Shown here: one piece after another, positions 55,615-64,000 of the stretch
How positions within the stretch are numbered: position 1 is the stretch's first letter
Layout of the letters: every line of letters starts with the position of its first letter
Source of the DNA: Spirosoma linguale DSM 74
GTDB lineage: Bacteria; Bacteroidota; Bacteroidia; Cytophagales; Spirosomataceae
Length of the DNA stretch: 64,000 nucleotides
Reading direction: 5' to 3'
NCBI GenBank assembly: GCA_000024525.1
Contig: CP001769.1
Span: forward strand, 5,303,001-5,367,000
Translations under genes and position numbers: made by a program
Notes under the pieces: model-generated
What the model saw: the letters and a program-made list of their open reading frames with translations, nothing else
Told to the model about the DNA's origin: nothing
The model's database searches: none

Positions 55615-57585
55615 ATGCCGCAACCAACCGTAACCCCACTTTACACTCCCGACCGCAATTCCATTGAGCAAAGTCTGTTGAAACGATACATGAACTGGCT
55701 TTTTGTAAAAAAAGGGCTCTATTTTCGGGATTACGACGATTTATGGGATTGGTCCGTCACGGATCTGGAACATTTCTGGGAGAGTATCTGGCAGTTTTTC
55801 GATGTCCAGAGCCATACGCCTTATCATCAGGTAGTTTTCAGGCCCAGTAAGCAGGATATGATTGGCGTAAGCTGGTTTTCGGAGGCAACGCTCAATTACG
55901 CTGAACATATTTTCCGGCACCGTACTCCCCACCGACCGGCCATCCTTTTTTCGTCTGAGTTACAGCCTACTGTCCAAAGCCTATCGTGGGACGCCCTCGA
56001 ACAGCAGGTGGCTGCTATGGCCACTTACCTCCGTAATCAGCAGATAAACGCAGGTGACCGGGTGGTCGCTGTTTTGCCAAACGGCCCTGAAGCCATCGTA
56101 GCCTTTCTGGCAACCAATGCCATTGGCGCCGTATGGTCGAGCTGCTCACCCGATTTCGGTACGTCCAGCATTGTTGATCGGTTTCAGCAGATCGAGCCTA
56201 AAATCCTTATCGTGGCCGACGGCTATTCGTACAATGGCCGACGGATTGATAAGACAGACACAGCTCGTGAGCTGCGTGATGAACTGCCAACCCTTCAGCA
56301 TGTCATCTGGATACCTTATCTGGATGCACACAGCCAGCTTGAAGGTACAATCTCCTGGCGTGATGTGTTGAATACACCAGTTCCCGACGGACTAACGTTT
56401 GAGCCTGTTCCTTTTGAGCACCCCATCTGGGTACTTTACTCATCAGGAACAACGGGCAAGCCCAAAGCCATCACGCACAGTGTAGGCGGTTGCCTTCTCG
56501 AACACCTGAAAGCACTCGGACTGCACCAGGATGTCAGGCCGGGGGAGCGGTATTTCTGGTATTCCACTACCGGATGGATGATGTGGAATTATGCCCTGGG
56601 CTCGATGCTGGTGGGCTCAACGCTGGTGCTGTACGATGGAGCGGCTGGCTACCCAACCCTTAATGTGCTCTGGAAACTGGCCGATGAAGCGAAGGTCACT
56701 CATTTTGGCGGAGGAGCAGCTTATTATCTCGCCTGCTTACGTGCGGGACTCAAACCAGCCGATATGGCCAAACTGACGCACCTCCGAACCATCGGCTCAA
56801 CCGGCTCTCCCCTACCGCCGGAAGGTTTTCGCTGGATCTATGAATCAATAAAGTCTAAGGTCTGGCTGATTTCGCTTAGTGGCGGTACCGATGTATGCAG
56901 CGGGTTTGTGGGCGGTAATCCATTGCTGCCCGTTTACGAAGGTGAGATTCAGTGTCGGCTGTTGGGCTGCAAAGTAGAAGCCTTCGATGAAAAGGCGAAA
57001 CCAGTGCGGGGCGAGTTGGGCGAAATGGTTATTCTGGAACCCATGCCCTCCATGCCGGTCTTCTTTTGGAACGACCCCGGCAATGAACGTTACCGCAAGA
57101 GTTACTTTGAGGAGTATCCCGGTATCTGGCGACATGGCGACTACATCCGGATCACGGAGCGAAATGGAATCATCATTTATGGTCGTTCTGATGCAACCCT
57201 CAATCGGGATGGGGTCCGCATTGGAACCAGCGAGATTTATAGTGCGGTAGAAAGTATCCCGGAAATAATGGATAGCCTGGTGGTTGGGCTGGAACAACCC
57301 GGCGGAAAATATTTTATGCCGTTGTTTGTCGTACTGAAAGACGGCGTTACGCTGACCAGCGAGCTAACGACGCGTATTAAAGATACCTTACGTAAGCAGT
57401 TCAGTCCCCGTCACGTGCCGGACGCCGTCTATGCTATAGCTGATATTCCATATACAATCAGTGGCAAAAAGCTCGAAACACCCATCAAGAAAATCCTGTC
57501 CGGCATGGATGTTTCCCTGGCAACGAGCAAAGATACCCTGCGAAATCCGACGGCGTTGGCCCATTTTGTCAACTTTACCAGATAA
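55615..57585 (+). CDS. Acetoacetyl-CoA ligase (acetoacetate--CoA ligase)
   Basis: 656 residues, the length of AACS. N-terminal ACS domain with RYMNWLFVKKGLYFRDYDDL; AMP-binding P-loop VLYSSGTTGKPKAITHS; VWSSCSPDFGTSSIVDRFQQ, typical of the acetoacetate branch; C-terminal lysine in ISGKKLETPIKKILSG. It activates acetoacetate with ATP and CoA for return to central metabolism or lipid synthesis. A short leader precedes it; no adjacent pathway gene. Confidence 0.93.
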   Translation: MPQPTVTPLYTPDRNSIEQSLLKRYMNWLFVKKGLYFRDYDDLWDWSVTDLEHFWESIWQFFDVQSHTPYHQVVFRPSKQDMIGVSWFSEATLNYAEHIFRHRTPHRPAILFSSELQPTVQSLSWDALEQQVAAMATYLRNQQINAGDRVVAVLPNGPEAIVAFLATNAIGAVWSSCSPDFGTSSIVDRFQQIEPKILIVADGYSYNGRRIDKTDTARELRDELPTLQHVIWIPYLDAHSQLEGTISWRDVLNTPVPDGLTFEPVPFEHPIWVLYSSGTTGKPKAITHSVGGCLLEHLKALGLHQDVRPGERYFWYSTTGWMMWNYALGSMLVGSTLVLYDGAAGYPTLNVLWKLADEAKVTHFGGGAAYYLACLRAGLKPADMAKLTHLRTIGSTGSPLPPEGFRWIYESIKSKVWLISLSGGTDVCSGFVGGNPLLPVYEGEIQCRLLGCKVEAFDEKAKPVRGELGEMVILEPMPSMPVFFWNDPGNERYRKSYFEEYPGIWRHGDYIRITERNGIIIYGRSDATLNRDGVRIGTSEIYSAVESIPEIMDSLVVGLEQPGGKYFMPLFVVLKDGVTLTSELTTRIKDTLRKQFSPRHVPDAVYAIADIPYTISGKKLETPIKKILSGMDVSLATSKDTLRNPTALAHFVNFTR

Positions 57586-57646
57586 AAGAAACAGGCAATG
57601 ATCGTGATTTAATCCATCGTACAGTTGCCACCATCAACGCAATGTA

Positions 57647-58198
57647 TCAGGTCGTGTGTAGTCTGCTATACAGTTTATAAATCTTGTCCCGACTCCGTTT
57701 GAGTCTCATTTTCACGGTACTTTCTTTAAGATCGAGCATTGCGCTAATGGCTGCTATGCTCATGCCATCTTCGTATTTGAGTCGCAGCAATGCCTGCTCA
57801 TTTGCCGACAAGGATTTCATTGCCCGATTTACCAAATGAAGCGTCTCTTCATGCAGATGCTCTTCTGTTACGTCTGGAATATTGTAATTGGCACTATCCT
57901 CAATATCGGTTATCTGAAGCCGTCTTGCCAGTCGAATCTGGTCGGAGCAGTAATTAAACGAAATGGAATATAGCCAGGTAGAAAAACTCGACCGTTCCTG
58001 AAAGGCGTCTAACTTATTGAATACTTTTAAAAAAATATCATGGGTAAAGTCTTCGGCTTTCAAAGGATCTTTAGTCATGGACAAACATCGTCGATAAACT
58101 TTGTTAACGTACCGGTCGTAAAGAGCCTTAAAACAGTGCGTGGGCTGGCCTGACAGATACTGCCGAATCAACTCCTCATCACTTAAACGAGTACTCAT
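57647..58198 (-). CDS. ECF-type RNA polymerase sigma factor
   Basis: 183 residues. Sigma-2 region about 20-95 (FKALYDRYVNKVYRRCLSMT, DPLKAEDFTHDIFLKVFNKL, STWLYSISFNYCSDQIRLAR) and sigma-4 region about 125-178 (LSANEQALLRLKYEDGMSIA, ISAMLDLKESTVKMRLKRSR). It directs RNA polymerase to a specific promoter set. No anti-sigma factor is adjacent, which is unusual for the group. Confidence 0.94.
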   Translation of the reverse strand: MSTRLSDEELIRQYLSGQPTHCFKALYDRYVNKVYRRCLSMTKDPLKAEDFTHDIFLKVFNKLDAFQERSSFSTWLYSISFNYCSDQIRLARRLQITDIEDSANYNIPDVTEEHLHEETLHLVNRAMKSLSANEQALLRLKYEDGMSIAAISAMLDLKESTVKMRLKRSRDKIYKLYSRLHTT

Positions 58199-58567
58199 TT
58201 ATAAGGTATATAGGTTAGTGTTCCCGTTCGCACACGCGTTCTGGTATTCACAAGATACGTAAAGACTCCTATATACAGTTTGCGCAGATCAGCAGAAACA
58301 TATTTAATGGCTTCAATCATGACGCGCAGAGACATATTCTTATCTACGGTGTCGGAATAATGGCAATGTGCACTTAAAGGTTGGCTAGTAGTTACTTATC
58401 AATGATTATTAGTTACTAATCACCCGTTATTTATGCCGAATAGACGCTTTTATGACGGATTTTTAGAGTGTAGTATGTTGTGGGTACTGAATAGGCTTGC
58501 TAGCGGTCGGGCCTGTTTATGCGTTATGCGTTATGCCTTATCCATTAATCATTACCCAAAACACAAT
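58199..58567. other. Intergenic region without supported gene
   Basis: About 370 bases between the sigma factor start and the fadN terminator. A 63-codon plus-strand frame (58433-58624) runs into the terminator arms and is not credible. No consensus promoter is clear. Confidence 0.4.
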
Positions 58568-58630
58568 AGCGCATTAAGCCGTAAGGGACAAAGAGATCGT
58601 TTCCCTTTGCCCCTTACGGCTTAATGCGCT
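58568..58630 (-). terminator. Terminator-like hairpin after fadN, 20-bp arms
   Basis: AGCGCATTAAGCCGTAAGGG (58568-58587) pairs perfectly with 58611-58630; the stem continues inward with CAAAG/CTTTG after one unpaired position. It lies 14 bases after the fadN stop. Confidence 0.8.
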
Positions 58631-58644
58631 ACTTGATAAATACC

Positions 58645-61080
58645 TTAGTTCCGCAGTGGTTTACCTCCTGTAAGCAGACTCTGGATACGCTCCAGCGTTT
58701 TCTTCTCACCCGTGAGCGACAGGAACGCTTCACGTTCCAGATCCAGTAGATACTGCTCTGAAACTACCTGCGGTGCGCTCAGGTCACCCCCGCAAATGAC
58801 GTAGGCCAGTTTATCGGCTATTTTCATATCGTGGTCCGAAATGTAGCGCCCCATTCGCATGGCCGTCAGGCCAGCTTTGAACAGCGCAATTCCGGTTTTA
58901 CCCTGCACCTTAATATCAGCACGAGGTTTAGGCTGTGTGTAACCGTTGTCGGCCAGTTCAATAGCGGCCTGTTTTGCTTCGGCCAGCAGCCGACTGCGGT
59001 TGAGCACAATCTGGTCGGTCGAGCGGAGGTAGTTCATCTCGCGGGCTTCCTGCGCCGAAGTAGACACTTTAGCCGTGGCGATGTTCATGAACACGTTTTG
59101 GAGGATGTTCAGCTCAGGATCGCCGGATTGGTACAGGTCTGACGCCCGTGCGGCCATCTCTTTGGTACCACCACCCGCCGGAATTAGACCAACGCCCACT
59201 TCCACGAGGCCAATGTAACTTTCGGCATGAGCAACGGCGCGATCTGAATGTAACACGGCTTCGCAACCACCCCCGAGGGTAAGCGTATGCGGAGCAACTA
59301 CCACCGGGATGGACGAGTAGCGCAGCCGGGTAATGAGTTTCTGGAACTGAGCAATCATCAGGTTTACCTCATCGAACTCCTGCTCAACGGCAAACATGAA
59401 CAGCGTTGCCAGGTTGGCCCCCGCCGAGAAAGCTTCGGCCGAGTCGTTACCAACAACCAGCCCCCGGAAGTCTTTTTCAGCCAGCGAAATGCCTTTATTG
59501 AGTGCTTCCGAGACACCCTGTCCAAAGGTGTTCATCTTACTCCGGAATTCAACGTTCAGGATGCCGTCGCCAATGTCATAAATCGACGCATCGGCATTTT
59601 TCCAGACGACGTTATTGCTCAGGTTCTCCAGGATTGTAAAAGCCTCTACACCCGGAATGGCTTTGTAGCTTTTCGTCGGAATGTCGTAATACTTACGCTT
59701 GCCCCCTTCTACTTTGTAGAAGGTATCAAAGCCCGCGTCGAGCATGTCATATACCCATTGGGCAGGCTTCTTCCCCTGGGCTTCGATCATATCAAGACCG
59801 TTTTTCACCCCAATGGCGTCCCAGGTTTCAAATAAACCCAACTGCCAGCCGAAACCAGCCGTAATGGCCGCGTCGATGCGATACAGTTCATCGGAGATTT
59901 CCGGAATACGATGTGTGGCATACTGAAACCCATCGGCAAAAGTTTTTCGGTAAAACTCACCGGCCTTGTCTTTACCGGCAACCAGTACCGGAAAGCGTTT
60001 CCGTAAGTTGTCGATTGCTTTAGTGCTTTCCAGCGTCGCGAATTTAACTTTCTGCGACGGCTTGTATTCAAACGTTTTGAGGTCGAGCGCCAGAATCTGG
60101 GTCTGACCTTTCTCGTCCTTTGTCTTTTTATAATAGCCCTGGCCGGTTTTATCGCCCAACCATTTGTTCTCCATTAATTTCTGCACCGAAGCAGGCAGCT
60201 CAAAACTCGCCCGCGATTCGTCGTGCTCCATTTTGACCAGATTACCGGCTACGTTGACGGTCGTATCCAGACCTACTACATCCGATAAGCGGAACGTTCC
60301 CGACTTGGGACGTCCTACAACGGGACCGGTCAGTTTATCAACTTCCTCAACCGTTAGCCCCAATTCTTCGGCTACGCGAATCGTCTGGATGAGGGATTGA
60401 ATCCCGAGCCTGTTAGCGATAAACCCGGGCGTATCTTTACACAAAACGGTCGTTTTACCAAGGTACAAATCGCCGTAGTTCATCAGGAAATCAACGACGG
60501 CCGGGTCGGTATCGGGACCGGGAATGATTTCAAGCAATCGCAGGTAGCGGGGTGGGTTAAAGAAGTGCGTTCCGCAGAAGTTACGGCGAAAATCTTCGCT
60601 CCGGCCCTCGGCCAGCAGGTGCATGGGGATACCGGACGTATTGGAGGTAATGAGTGTTCCCGGCTTGCGAAACTGTTCGACGCGCTCGTAAACCGACCGC
60701 TTGATATCTAACCGCTCCACAACTACTTCGATTACCCAGTCGTAGGTGGCAATCTCTTTCAGATTATCATCAAAGTTGCCCAGCTTGACCCGCTCGGCAA
60801 ATTTGGGACTATATAAGGAAGCCGGACTGGCTTTCAGCATGGTTTGGAAAGCCTCGTTCACAATCCGATTACGCACTGCCGGGTTGTCGGTAGTCAATCC
60901 TTTAGCCTGTTCAGCCGCATTGGGTTCTTTTGGGACAATATCCAGCAGCAACACATCGGCACCGATATTAGCGAAATGAGCCGCAATACGTGAGCCCATA
61001 ATGCCGGAGCCCAGCACAGCAACGCGCCGGATGGTTCTATTCTTTGTTTGAGCTTTGGGTTTTTCTAAGGTAGCTTCCAT
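58645..61080 (-). CDS. fadN: 3-hydroxyacyl-CoA dehydrogenase/enoyl-CoA hydratase (FadN type)
   Basis: 811 residues. NAD-binding N-terminus AVLGSGIMGSRIAAHFANIG; HCDH motifs SNTSGIPMHLLAEGRSEDF and GTHFFNPPRYLRLLEIIPGP; C-terminal crotonase domain (about 520-720) with GNDSAEAFSAGANLATLF and HTLTLGGGCEAVLHSDR. Dehydrogenase first and hydratase second is the Bacillus FadN order, opposite to E. coli FadB. It carries out the middle two steps of beta-oxidation. Third gene of the marR-nucleotidyltransferase-fadN run, 9 bases after its neighbour. Confidence 0.93.
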   Translation of the reverse strand: MEATLEKPKAQTKNRTIRRVAVLGSGIMGSRIAAHFANIGADVLLLDIVPKEPNAAEQAKGLTTDNPAVRNRIVNEAFQTMLKASPASLYSPKFAERVKLGNFDDNLKEIATYDWVIEVVVERLDIKRSVYERVEQFRKPGTLITSNTSGIPMHLLAEGRSEDFRRNFCGTHFFNPPRYLRLLEIIPGPDTDPAVVDFLMNYGDLYLGKTTVLCKDTPGFIANRLGIQSLIQTIRVAEELGLTVEEVDKLTGPVVGRPKSGTFRLSDVVGLDTTVNVAGNLVKMEHDESRASFELPASVQKLMENKWLGDKTGQGYYKKTKDEKGQTQILALDLKTFEYKPSQKVKFATLESTKAIDNLRKRFPVLVAGKDKAGEFYRKTFADGFQYATHRIPEISDELYRIDAAITAGFGWQLGLFETWDAIGVKNGLDMIEAQGKKPAQWVYDMLDAGFDTFYKVEGGKRKYYDIPTKSYKAIPGVEAFTILENLSNNVVWKNADASIYDIGDGILNVEFRSKMNTFGQGVSEALNKGISLAEKDFRGLVVGNDSAEAFSAGANLATLFMFAVEQEFDEVNLMIAQFQKLITRLRYSSIPVVVAPHTLTLGGGCEAVLHSDRAVAHAESYIGLVEVGVGLIPAGGGTKEMAARASDLYQSGDPELNILQNVFMNIATAKVSTSAQEAREMNYLRSTDQIVLNRSRLLAEAKQAAIELADNGYTQPKPRADIKVQGKTGIALFKAGLTAMRMGRYISDHDMKIADKLAYVICGGDLSAPQVVSEQYLLDLEREAFLSLTGEKKTLERIQSLLTGGKPLRN

Positions 61081-61089
61081 GTGTTTTGT

Positions 61090-61683
61090 TTAGTCGGCGT
61101 TCCTGTCTTTTTTGATTTTAATTAACTCGTCAACGTCATTCAGATACTTTGGCCGTCCGGTCGCCAACTTCTCCGTTATCAGGTCATTTAGCTGGATAAC
61201 TTTAAACGGCACTTCGTCAAATACTATGTCAATTGCCCGTTCGTAACAGGCCTCAAAATCAACATCACGAAACGCCTTTAATTGATAACCCATATCCAAT
61301 GTGAACCCATATTTCCCAACAGCAACCGTTGTCAAGCCAAATAGTAATGGTACATCTTTCAGGTAGTCAGCACCCACTACATTGTTCTCTTTGAGGGCAA
61401 GAATTAAACTCGCTTTCGTTTCCGCATCGGATTTTAGCCATAAATCCATATCCTGGGTTGTTCGAATATGTCCATGCACAACACCCGCCATGCCCCCTAC
61501 CAATAAAAACTGAACTTTATACCGGTTCAAACTTTTCAATAGAGACAGAACCTCATCATCGGCAATGTTCATCGGTTTCGGTGGATTCTTTGGGTTAGCA
61601 TGATACAGTTTAGACGCCAGACTTATGAGCCGCGTAAAGGCCTTCAGTCGGTTTTCAGCGAGGTTATCGAGCGTAACATCCAT
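61090..61683 (-). CDS. Nucleotidyltransferase-like protein (DUF6036/AbiEii type)
   Basis: 197 residues. VQFLLVGGMAGVVHGHIRTT followed by QDMDLWLK is the nucleotidyltransferase-fold signature (GG ... DxD, here DMD), with a later acidic strand TLDMGYQLKAF and LNDLITEKLATGRPKYLNDV. Relatives include solitary DUF6036 proteins and toxins of AbiEii type. Start at 61683 lies 4 bases after the marR stop; an internal ATG at 61572 is possible. Its place between a lipid regulator and fadN is odd. Confidence 0.8.
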   Translation of the reverse strand: MDVTLDNLAENRLKAFTRLISLASKLYHANPKNPPKPMNIADDEVLSLLKSLNRYKVQFLLVGGMAGVVHGHIRTTQDMDLWLKSDAETKASLILALKENNVVGADYLKDVPLLFGLTTVAVGKYGFTLDMGYQLKAFRDVDFEACYERAIDIVFDEVPFKVIQLNDLITEKLATGRPKYLNDVDELIKIKKDRNAD

Positions 61684-61687
61684 AGCA

Positions 61688-62158
61688 TTACTCCAAAGAC
61701 AGTTCTTCCGATTCAGTGGCTTTGATTTTGATGTTTTCCTCTTCGACCATCTTGTTGATTTCCTTCATCACATCAAAGAACACGACGAGTTTATCGAGCG
61801 GGATTCTCTCACGAATCATGTTATTAAACTGAATAACACCATCGCGAGCCATTTCCCGTTTAGCCTTCCCTTCGTCGGTGAGGTAGATCCGGACAAATCG
61901 CTTATCATTCCCGTCTACTTCCCGCCGAATCAGCCCCCGTTCTTCCAAACTTTTCAGCATTCGGACCAGTGACCGGGGTTCCATACCCAGCAACGGACCA
62001 ATTTTAGTAGCTGGCGTACCTTCTTCCAGATCGACATTCAGCAATACATAACCAATCGCCATGGTAATACCGAACCGGGAAGCATACGCATTGTACATTC
62101 GCGAAATAGCATGCCAGCCCCACTTTATGTGAAAATCTACGGTCTTTTCCTTTTTCAT
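61688..62158 (-). CDS. MarR-family regulator, first gene of fadN operon
   Basis: 156 residues. Winged helix: GTPATKIGPLLGMEPRSLVR, MLKSLEERGLIRREVDGNDK and RFVRIYLTDEGKAK. MarR-family proteins of this kind often sense acyl-CoA or fatty acids; here it precedes a beta-oxidation gene and an 18-bp palindrome lies 58 bases upstream of its start. Autoregulation of the operon is a reasonable inference. Confidence 0.9.
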   Translation of the reverse strand: MKKEKTVDFHIKWGWHAISRMYNAYASRFGITMAIGYVLLNVDLEEGTPATKIGPLLGMEPRSLVRMLKSLEERGLIRREVDGNDKRFVRIYLTDEGKAKREMARDGVIQFNNMIRERIPLDKLVVFFDVMKEINKMVEEENIKIKATESEELSLE

Positions 62159-62215
62159 GATCAGTATCGTCCTCAGTCCAACTTCCAGATGTAAATCTAC
62201 TATTTTTTTTGAAAA

Positions 62216-62233
62216 TAGTATGCTTGCATACTA
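62216..62233. promoter_or_regulatory. 18-bp palindrome, probable MarR operator of fadN operon
   Basis: TAGTATGCTTGCATACTA: arms TAGTATGC and GCATACTA with a 2-base centre, perfect. A near-consensus -7 element TAGATTTA lies at 62192-62199 on the minus strand, so the palindrome occupies the -33 region. Confidence 0.6.
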
Positions 62234-62242
62234 ATATCCGAG

Positions 62243-62363
62243 CCGGGATTTCTACAAGATTCAAAAGATTGACAAGATTATCGGCATCAACAGGATTAGG
62301 ATACTGAAATCAGTTGTAACGGCTAATCTTGTTAATCTTTCAAATCTTATTAAAATCCCGGTT
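62243..62363. repeat. Dispersed repeat pair, inverted
   Basis: Two opposed copies (62243-62284, starting CCGGGATTTCTACAAGATTC, and 62321-62363, ending TTAAAATCCCGGTT) of the family seen at 48269-48434. The right copy overlaps the end of the tlpA-like gene and encodes its last residues EPGF and stop codon. Confidence 0.8.
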
Positions 62364-63612
62364 CTGCCAGCAGTTTATCGACCAGTCGATTGAACTCTTC
62401 AACGTATTGATCGTAGTATTTGCCCGTACCAGGGCCGGAGAACCCGGTATGTATATGCCGCACCTGCCCTTTTTTATCGATAAAAATAGTGGTTGGAAAG
62501 GCGACAACAGCGTTTAAATCTGGTAAGGCTTTGGACGCCTGCGCTTTGTCATTCGTACCGGCCAGCGCAACAGGGTAGTCGATCTGGAACCGCTGCTTCA
62601 TCCGCTCGATCTTCGGTCCCGACTCGCTCATCTCCGCCGACCGCTCGAAGGCCAACCCTACCACCTCCACTCCACGCTGTTTATTTCGCTTGTACCAGGG
62701 GCTTAAGAAGTTAGTTTCATCCATGCAGTTGGGGCACCAGGAACCCATGATCTGCACAATCGTCACTTTGTTTTTAAAGCGCGGGTCGGTGGTCGATACC
62801 GTTTTGCCGCCGGGCTCAGGAAACGAAAAATTGAGGGTTTTGGCCCCCGGCTTCAAATACGTCAGTTTAGCCGGGTCGGGGAGATCTGCCGCTGGATCGA
62901 AACGGGCAACCCAGGCTTCGTAACCCGATACACCGGCCCAATGCCCACCCGTAAGGGTTTTCGTAGCCGGATCGTGTTTGGCTTTGAACAGGTAAATGTG
63001 CGACCCATCAAAACAGGACAGAAATAAACTGTCGCCCACTACATTGCCGTCGAGATAGCGATAATCGCCGGTTGGTGTCAGGAACGTACCAGCCAGGCGA
63101 TTTCCTTTCTGGTCAAATACCCCAACGGCGTTCACAGTATCCACTTTGCCGCTTTTACTCCCGAAGTCCGTAGCCCATTTTCCCGTTAAATTGGTAGTAG
63201 CCGATTTATTATCGGGCACAAACCGATAGGCCAGCCCGTGTTGGGCACTAAATGGCAGTGTTTGCGTCTGTTGGGCGGTTCGACGCCGACGCCATACACC
63301 CCGTAGCTGATTACCGTTTATCTTTGCAACTAATTCTGACTCGAACAATGTCATCGGGATGCGAAGCGAATCATTCTGAACGGTAGCGGGGTCCATTTTT
63401 AGGCGTTCGTTACCGTTGATTGCAAAGACTGTGTAGGTTTTGGGATCGGTGGCCGTTGGCTGAATGTCCAGACCAAAAGGCAATTCGCCCCCTTTGGTTT
63501 TCAGGACGGCCCGATAGGTACCGGGTTTAACCGTTGCCGGAGTCGATTGGCCGGAGCAGGCCGACGGTAAAAGCAGCAATGTGACGGCTGCCATGGGAAG
63601 AAGATGTTTCAT
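62350..63612 (-). CDS. TlpA-like thioredoxin-domain lipoprotein
   Basis: 420 residues. Lipoprotein signal with C19 (LLPSAC). Residues about 25-255 are beta-rich and of unknown family (VAKINGNQLRGVWRR, LAGTFLTPTGDYRYLDGNVV); residues about 265-415 are a TlpA/ResA-type thioredoxin domain with active site WCPNC and cis-Pro segment VVAFPTTIFIDKKG. It is a membrane-tethered periplasmic disulfide reductase. Its last codons come from a dispersed repeat. Confidence 0.9.
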   Translation of the reverse strand: MKHLLPMAAVTLLLLPSACSGQSTPATVKPGTYRAVLKTKGGELPFGLDIQPTATDPKTYTVFAINGNERLKMDPATVQNDSLRIPMTLFESELVAKINGNQLRGVWRRRRTAQQTQTLPFSAQHGLAYRFVPDNKSATTNLTGKWATDFGSKSGKVDTVNAVGVFDQKGNRLAGTFLTPTGDYRYLDGNVVGDSLFLSCFDGSHIYLFKAKHDPATKTLTGGHWAGVSGYEAWVARFDPAADLPDPAKLTYLKPGAKTLNFSFPEPGGKTVSTTDPRFKNKVTIVQIMGSWCPNCMDETNFLSPWYKRNKQRGVEVVGLAFERSAEMSESGPKIERMKQRFQIDYPVALAGTNDKAQASKALPDLNAVVAFPTTIFIDKKGQVRHIHTGFSGPGTGKYYDQYVEEFNRLVDKLLAEPGF

Positions 63613-63741
63613 AGTGTTTACTAAATTCAGGATGCAGGCTGTAGCTGGTAGGCAAGTATACGTACTAAATGGTACAAATAGAGCCTACTAACTGAGTGTC
63701 AACGTCCAAAATAACGACTGCTAACTACGGTTAGTTTCTGA

Positions 63742-64000
63742 ATGGCTACTTACCACGAACCCGTTTTATTACAGGCCTGTATCGACGGGCTGAATTTACA
63801 ACCCGGCGGCACCTACGTCGACATCACCTTTGGCGGAGGAGGCCACAGCCGGGAAATCCTGAACCAGTTGGAAGGCGGTAAGCTTTTCGGCTTCGATCAG
63901 GATGCCGACGCCCGCGCCAACGCCCAGGCCATCGGCGACTCCAGACTTACTTTTGTGGCGTCTAACTTCCGCAATATCAAGCGTTACCTGCGGCTTTACA
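63742..64000 (+). CDS. rsmH: 16S rRNA (cytosine-1402-N4)-methyltransferase, partial at window end
   Basis: The first 86 codons are in the window; the gene runs off the right edge. It starts MATYHEPVLLQACIDGLN and contains the SAM-binding GGTYVDITFGGGGHSREIL and KLFGFDQDADA, which are diagnostic for RsmH (MraW). In most bacteria rsmH opens the division and cell-wall cluster, so ftsL, ftsI, murE and mraY probably follow outside the window. Confidence 0.95.
   Translation, partial: MATYHEPVLLQACIDGLNLQPGGTYVDITFGGGGHSREILNQLEGGKLFGFDQDADARANAQAIGDSRLTFVASNFRNIKRYLRLY

Noticed and set aside
58433..58624. 63-codon plus-strand frame
   Set aside because: It runs through both arms of the fadN terminator hairpin, so its sequence is explained by that structure.

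Overview
The window looks like chromosomal DNA of a Bacteroidota bacterium of the order Cytophagales, most likely Spirosoma or a close relative. The evidence is a SusC/SusD pair, a type IX secretion (T9SS) C-terminal sorting domain, the conserved cluster TPR protein - DUF4292 lipoprotein - EnvC-like protein, and promoters of the Bacteroidota type (TTTG about 20 bases before TAnnTTTG). Few genes have a Shine-Dalgarno sequence. The genus is an inference. I see no tRNA, rRNA, CRISPR array, prophage or insertion sequence.

Layout. 1-2.8 kb: a LytTR protein with a degenerate C-terminal receiver, then a canonical single-domain response regulator, in AT-rich DNA. 2.8-4.6 kb: a secreted esterase and a GntR/UTRA regulator. 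4.6-16.6 kb (minus strand): a carbohydrate-utilisation locus read as MFS transporter, sugar isomerase of the AraA/FucI fold, SusC, SusD, an unrecognised 845-residue secreted protein, an alpha/beta hydrolase and an SGNH esterase. Two copies of an 18-bp operator lie in front of its first two genes, and xylA is divergent from it. 18-27 kb: small membrane and secreted proteins, an enoyl-CoA hydratase, a T9SS cargo protein, a frameshifted pectate-lyase-like gene, a radical SAM protein, accD and an S41 protease. 27-34 kb: Dabb protein, the TPR/DUF4292/EnvC cluster, panB and an RluA-type pseudouridine synthase. 34-40 kb: aminotransferase, folK, a formylglycine-generating-enzyme-like protein, an ABC-F ATPase and a DedA protein. 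40-47 kb: an aldehyde dehydrogenase and a MarR-controlled EmrA/EmrB/TolC-type efflux operon, followed by an acyl carrier protein. 47-55 kb: comB, gcvT, two tandem TonB_C/MORN/TonB_C paralogues, deoC and an RluB-type synthase with a very long disordered arm. 55-64 kb: acetoacetyl-CoA ligase, an ECF sigma factor, a marR-nucleotidyltransferase-fadN operon with an upstream palindrome, a TlpA-like thioredoxin and the start of rsmH.

Two regulatory circuits can be read directly. In the efflux region three evenly built inverted repeats (ATAGTCAA-N5-TTGACTAT type) cover both divergent promoters. In the sugar locus the 18-mer AACTTAGTGCACTAAGTT, with two mismatches per copy, sits at the start of transcription of the transporter gene and in front of the isomerase gene; the GntR protein at the far end is the obvious candidate regulator.

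The most unusual general feature is the number of long, near-perfect inverted repeats at gene boundaries, with arms of 12 to 39 bp and mostly unrelated sequences. The extreme case is a 79-bp palindrome at 47071-47149. A second dispersed repeat family of about 48 bp ends in AAAATCCCGGTT and overlaps or touches the stop codons of gcvT and the tlpA-like gene. The best candidate for an undescribed biochemical system is the 4.6-16.6 kb locus, because its central 845-residue protein matches no family I can name and its isomerase substrate is unknown.
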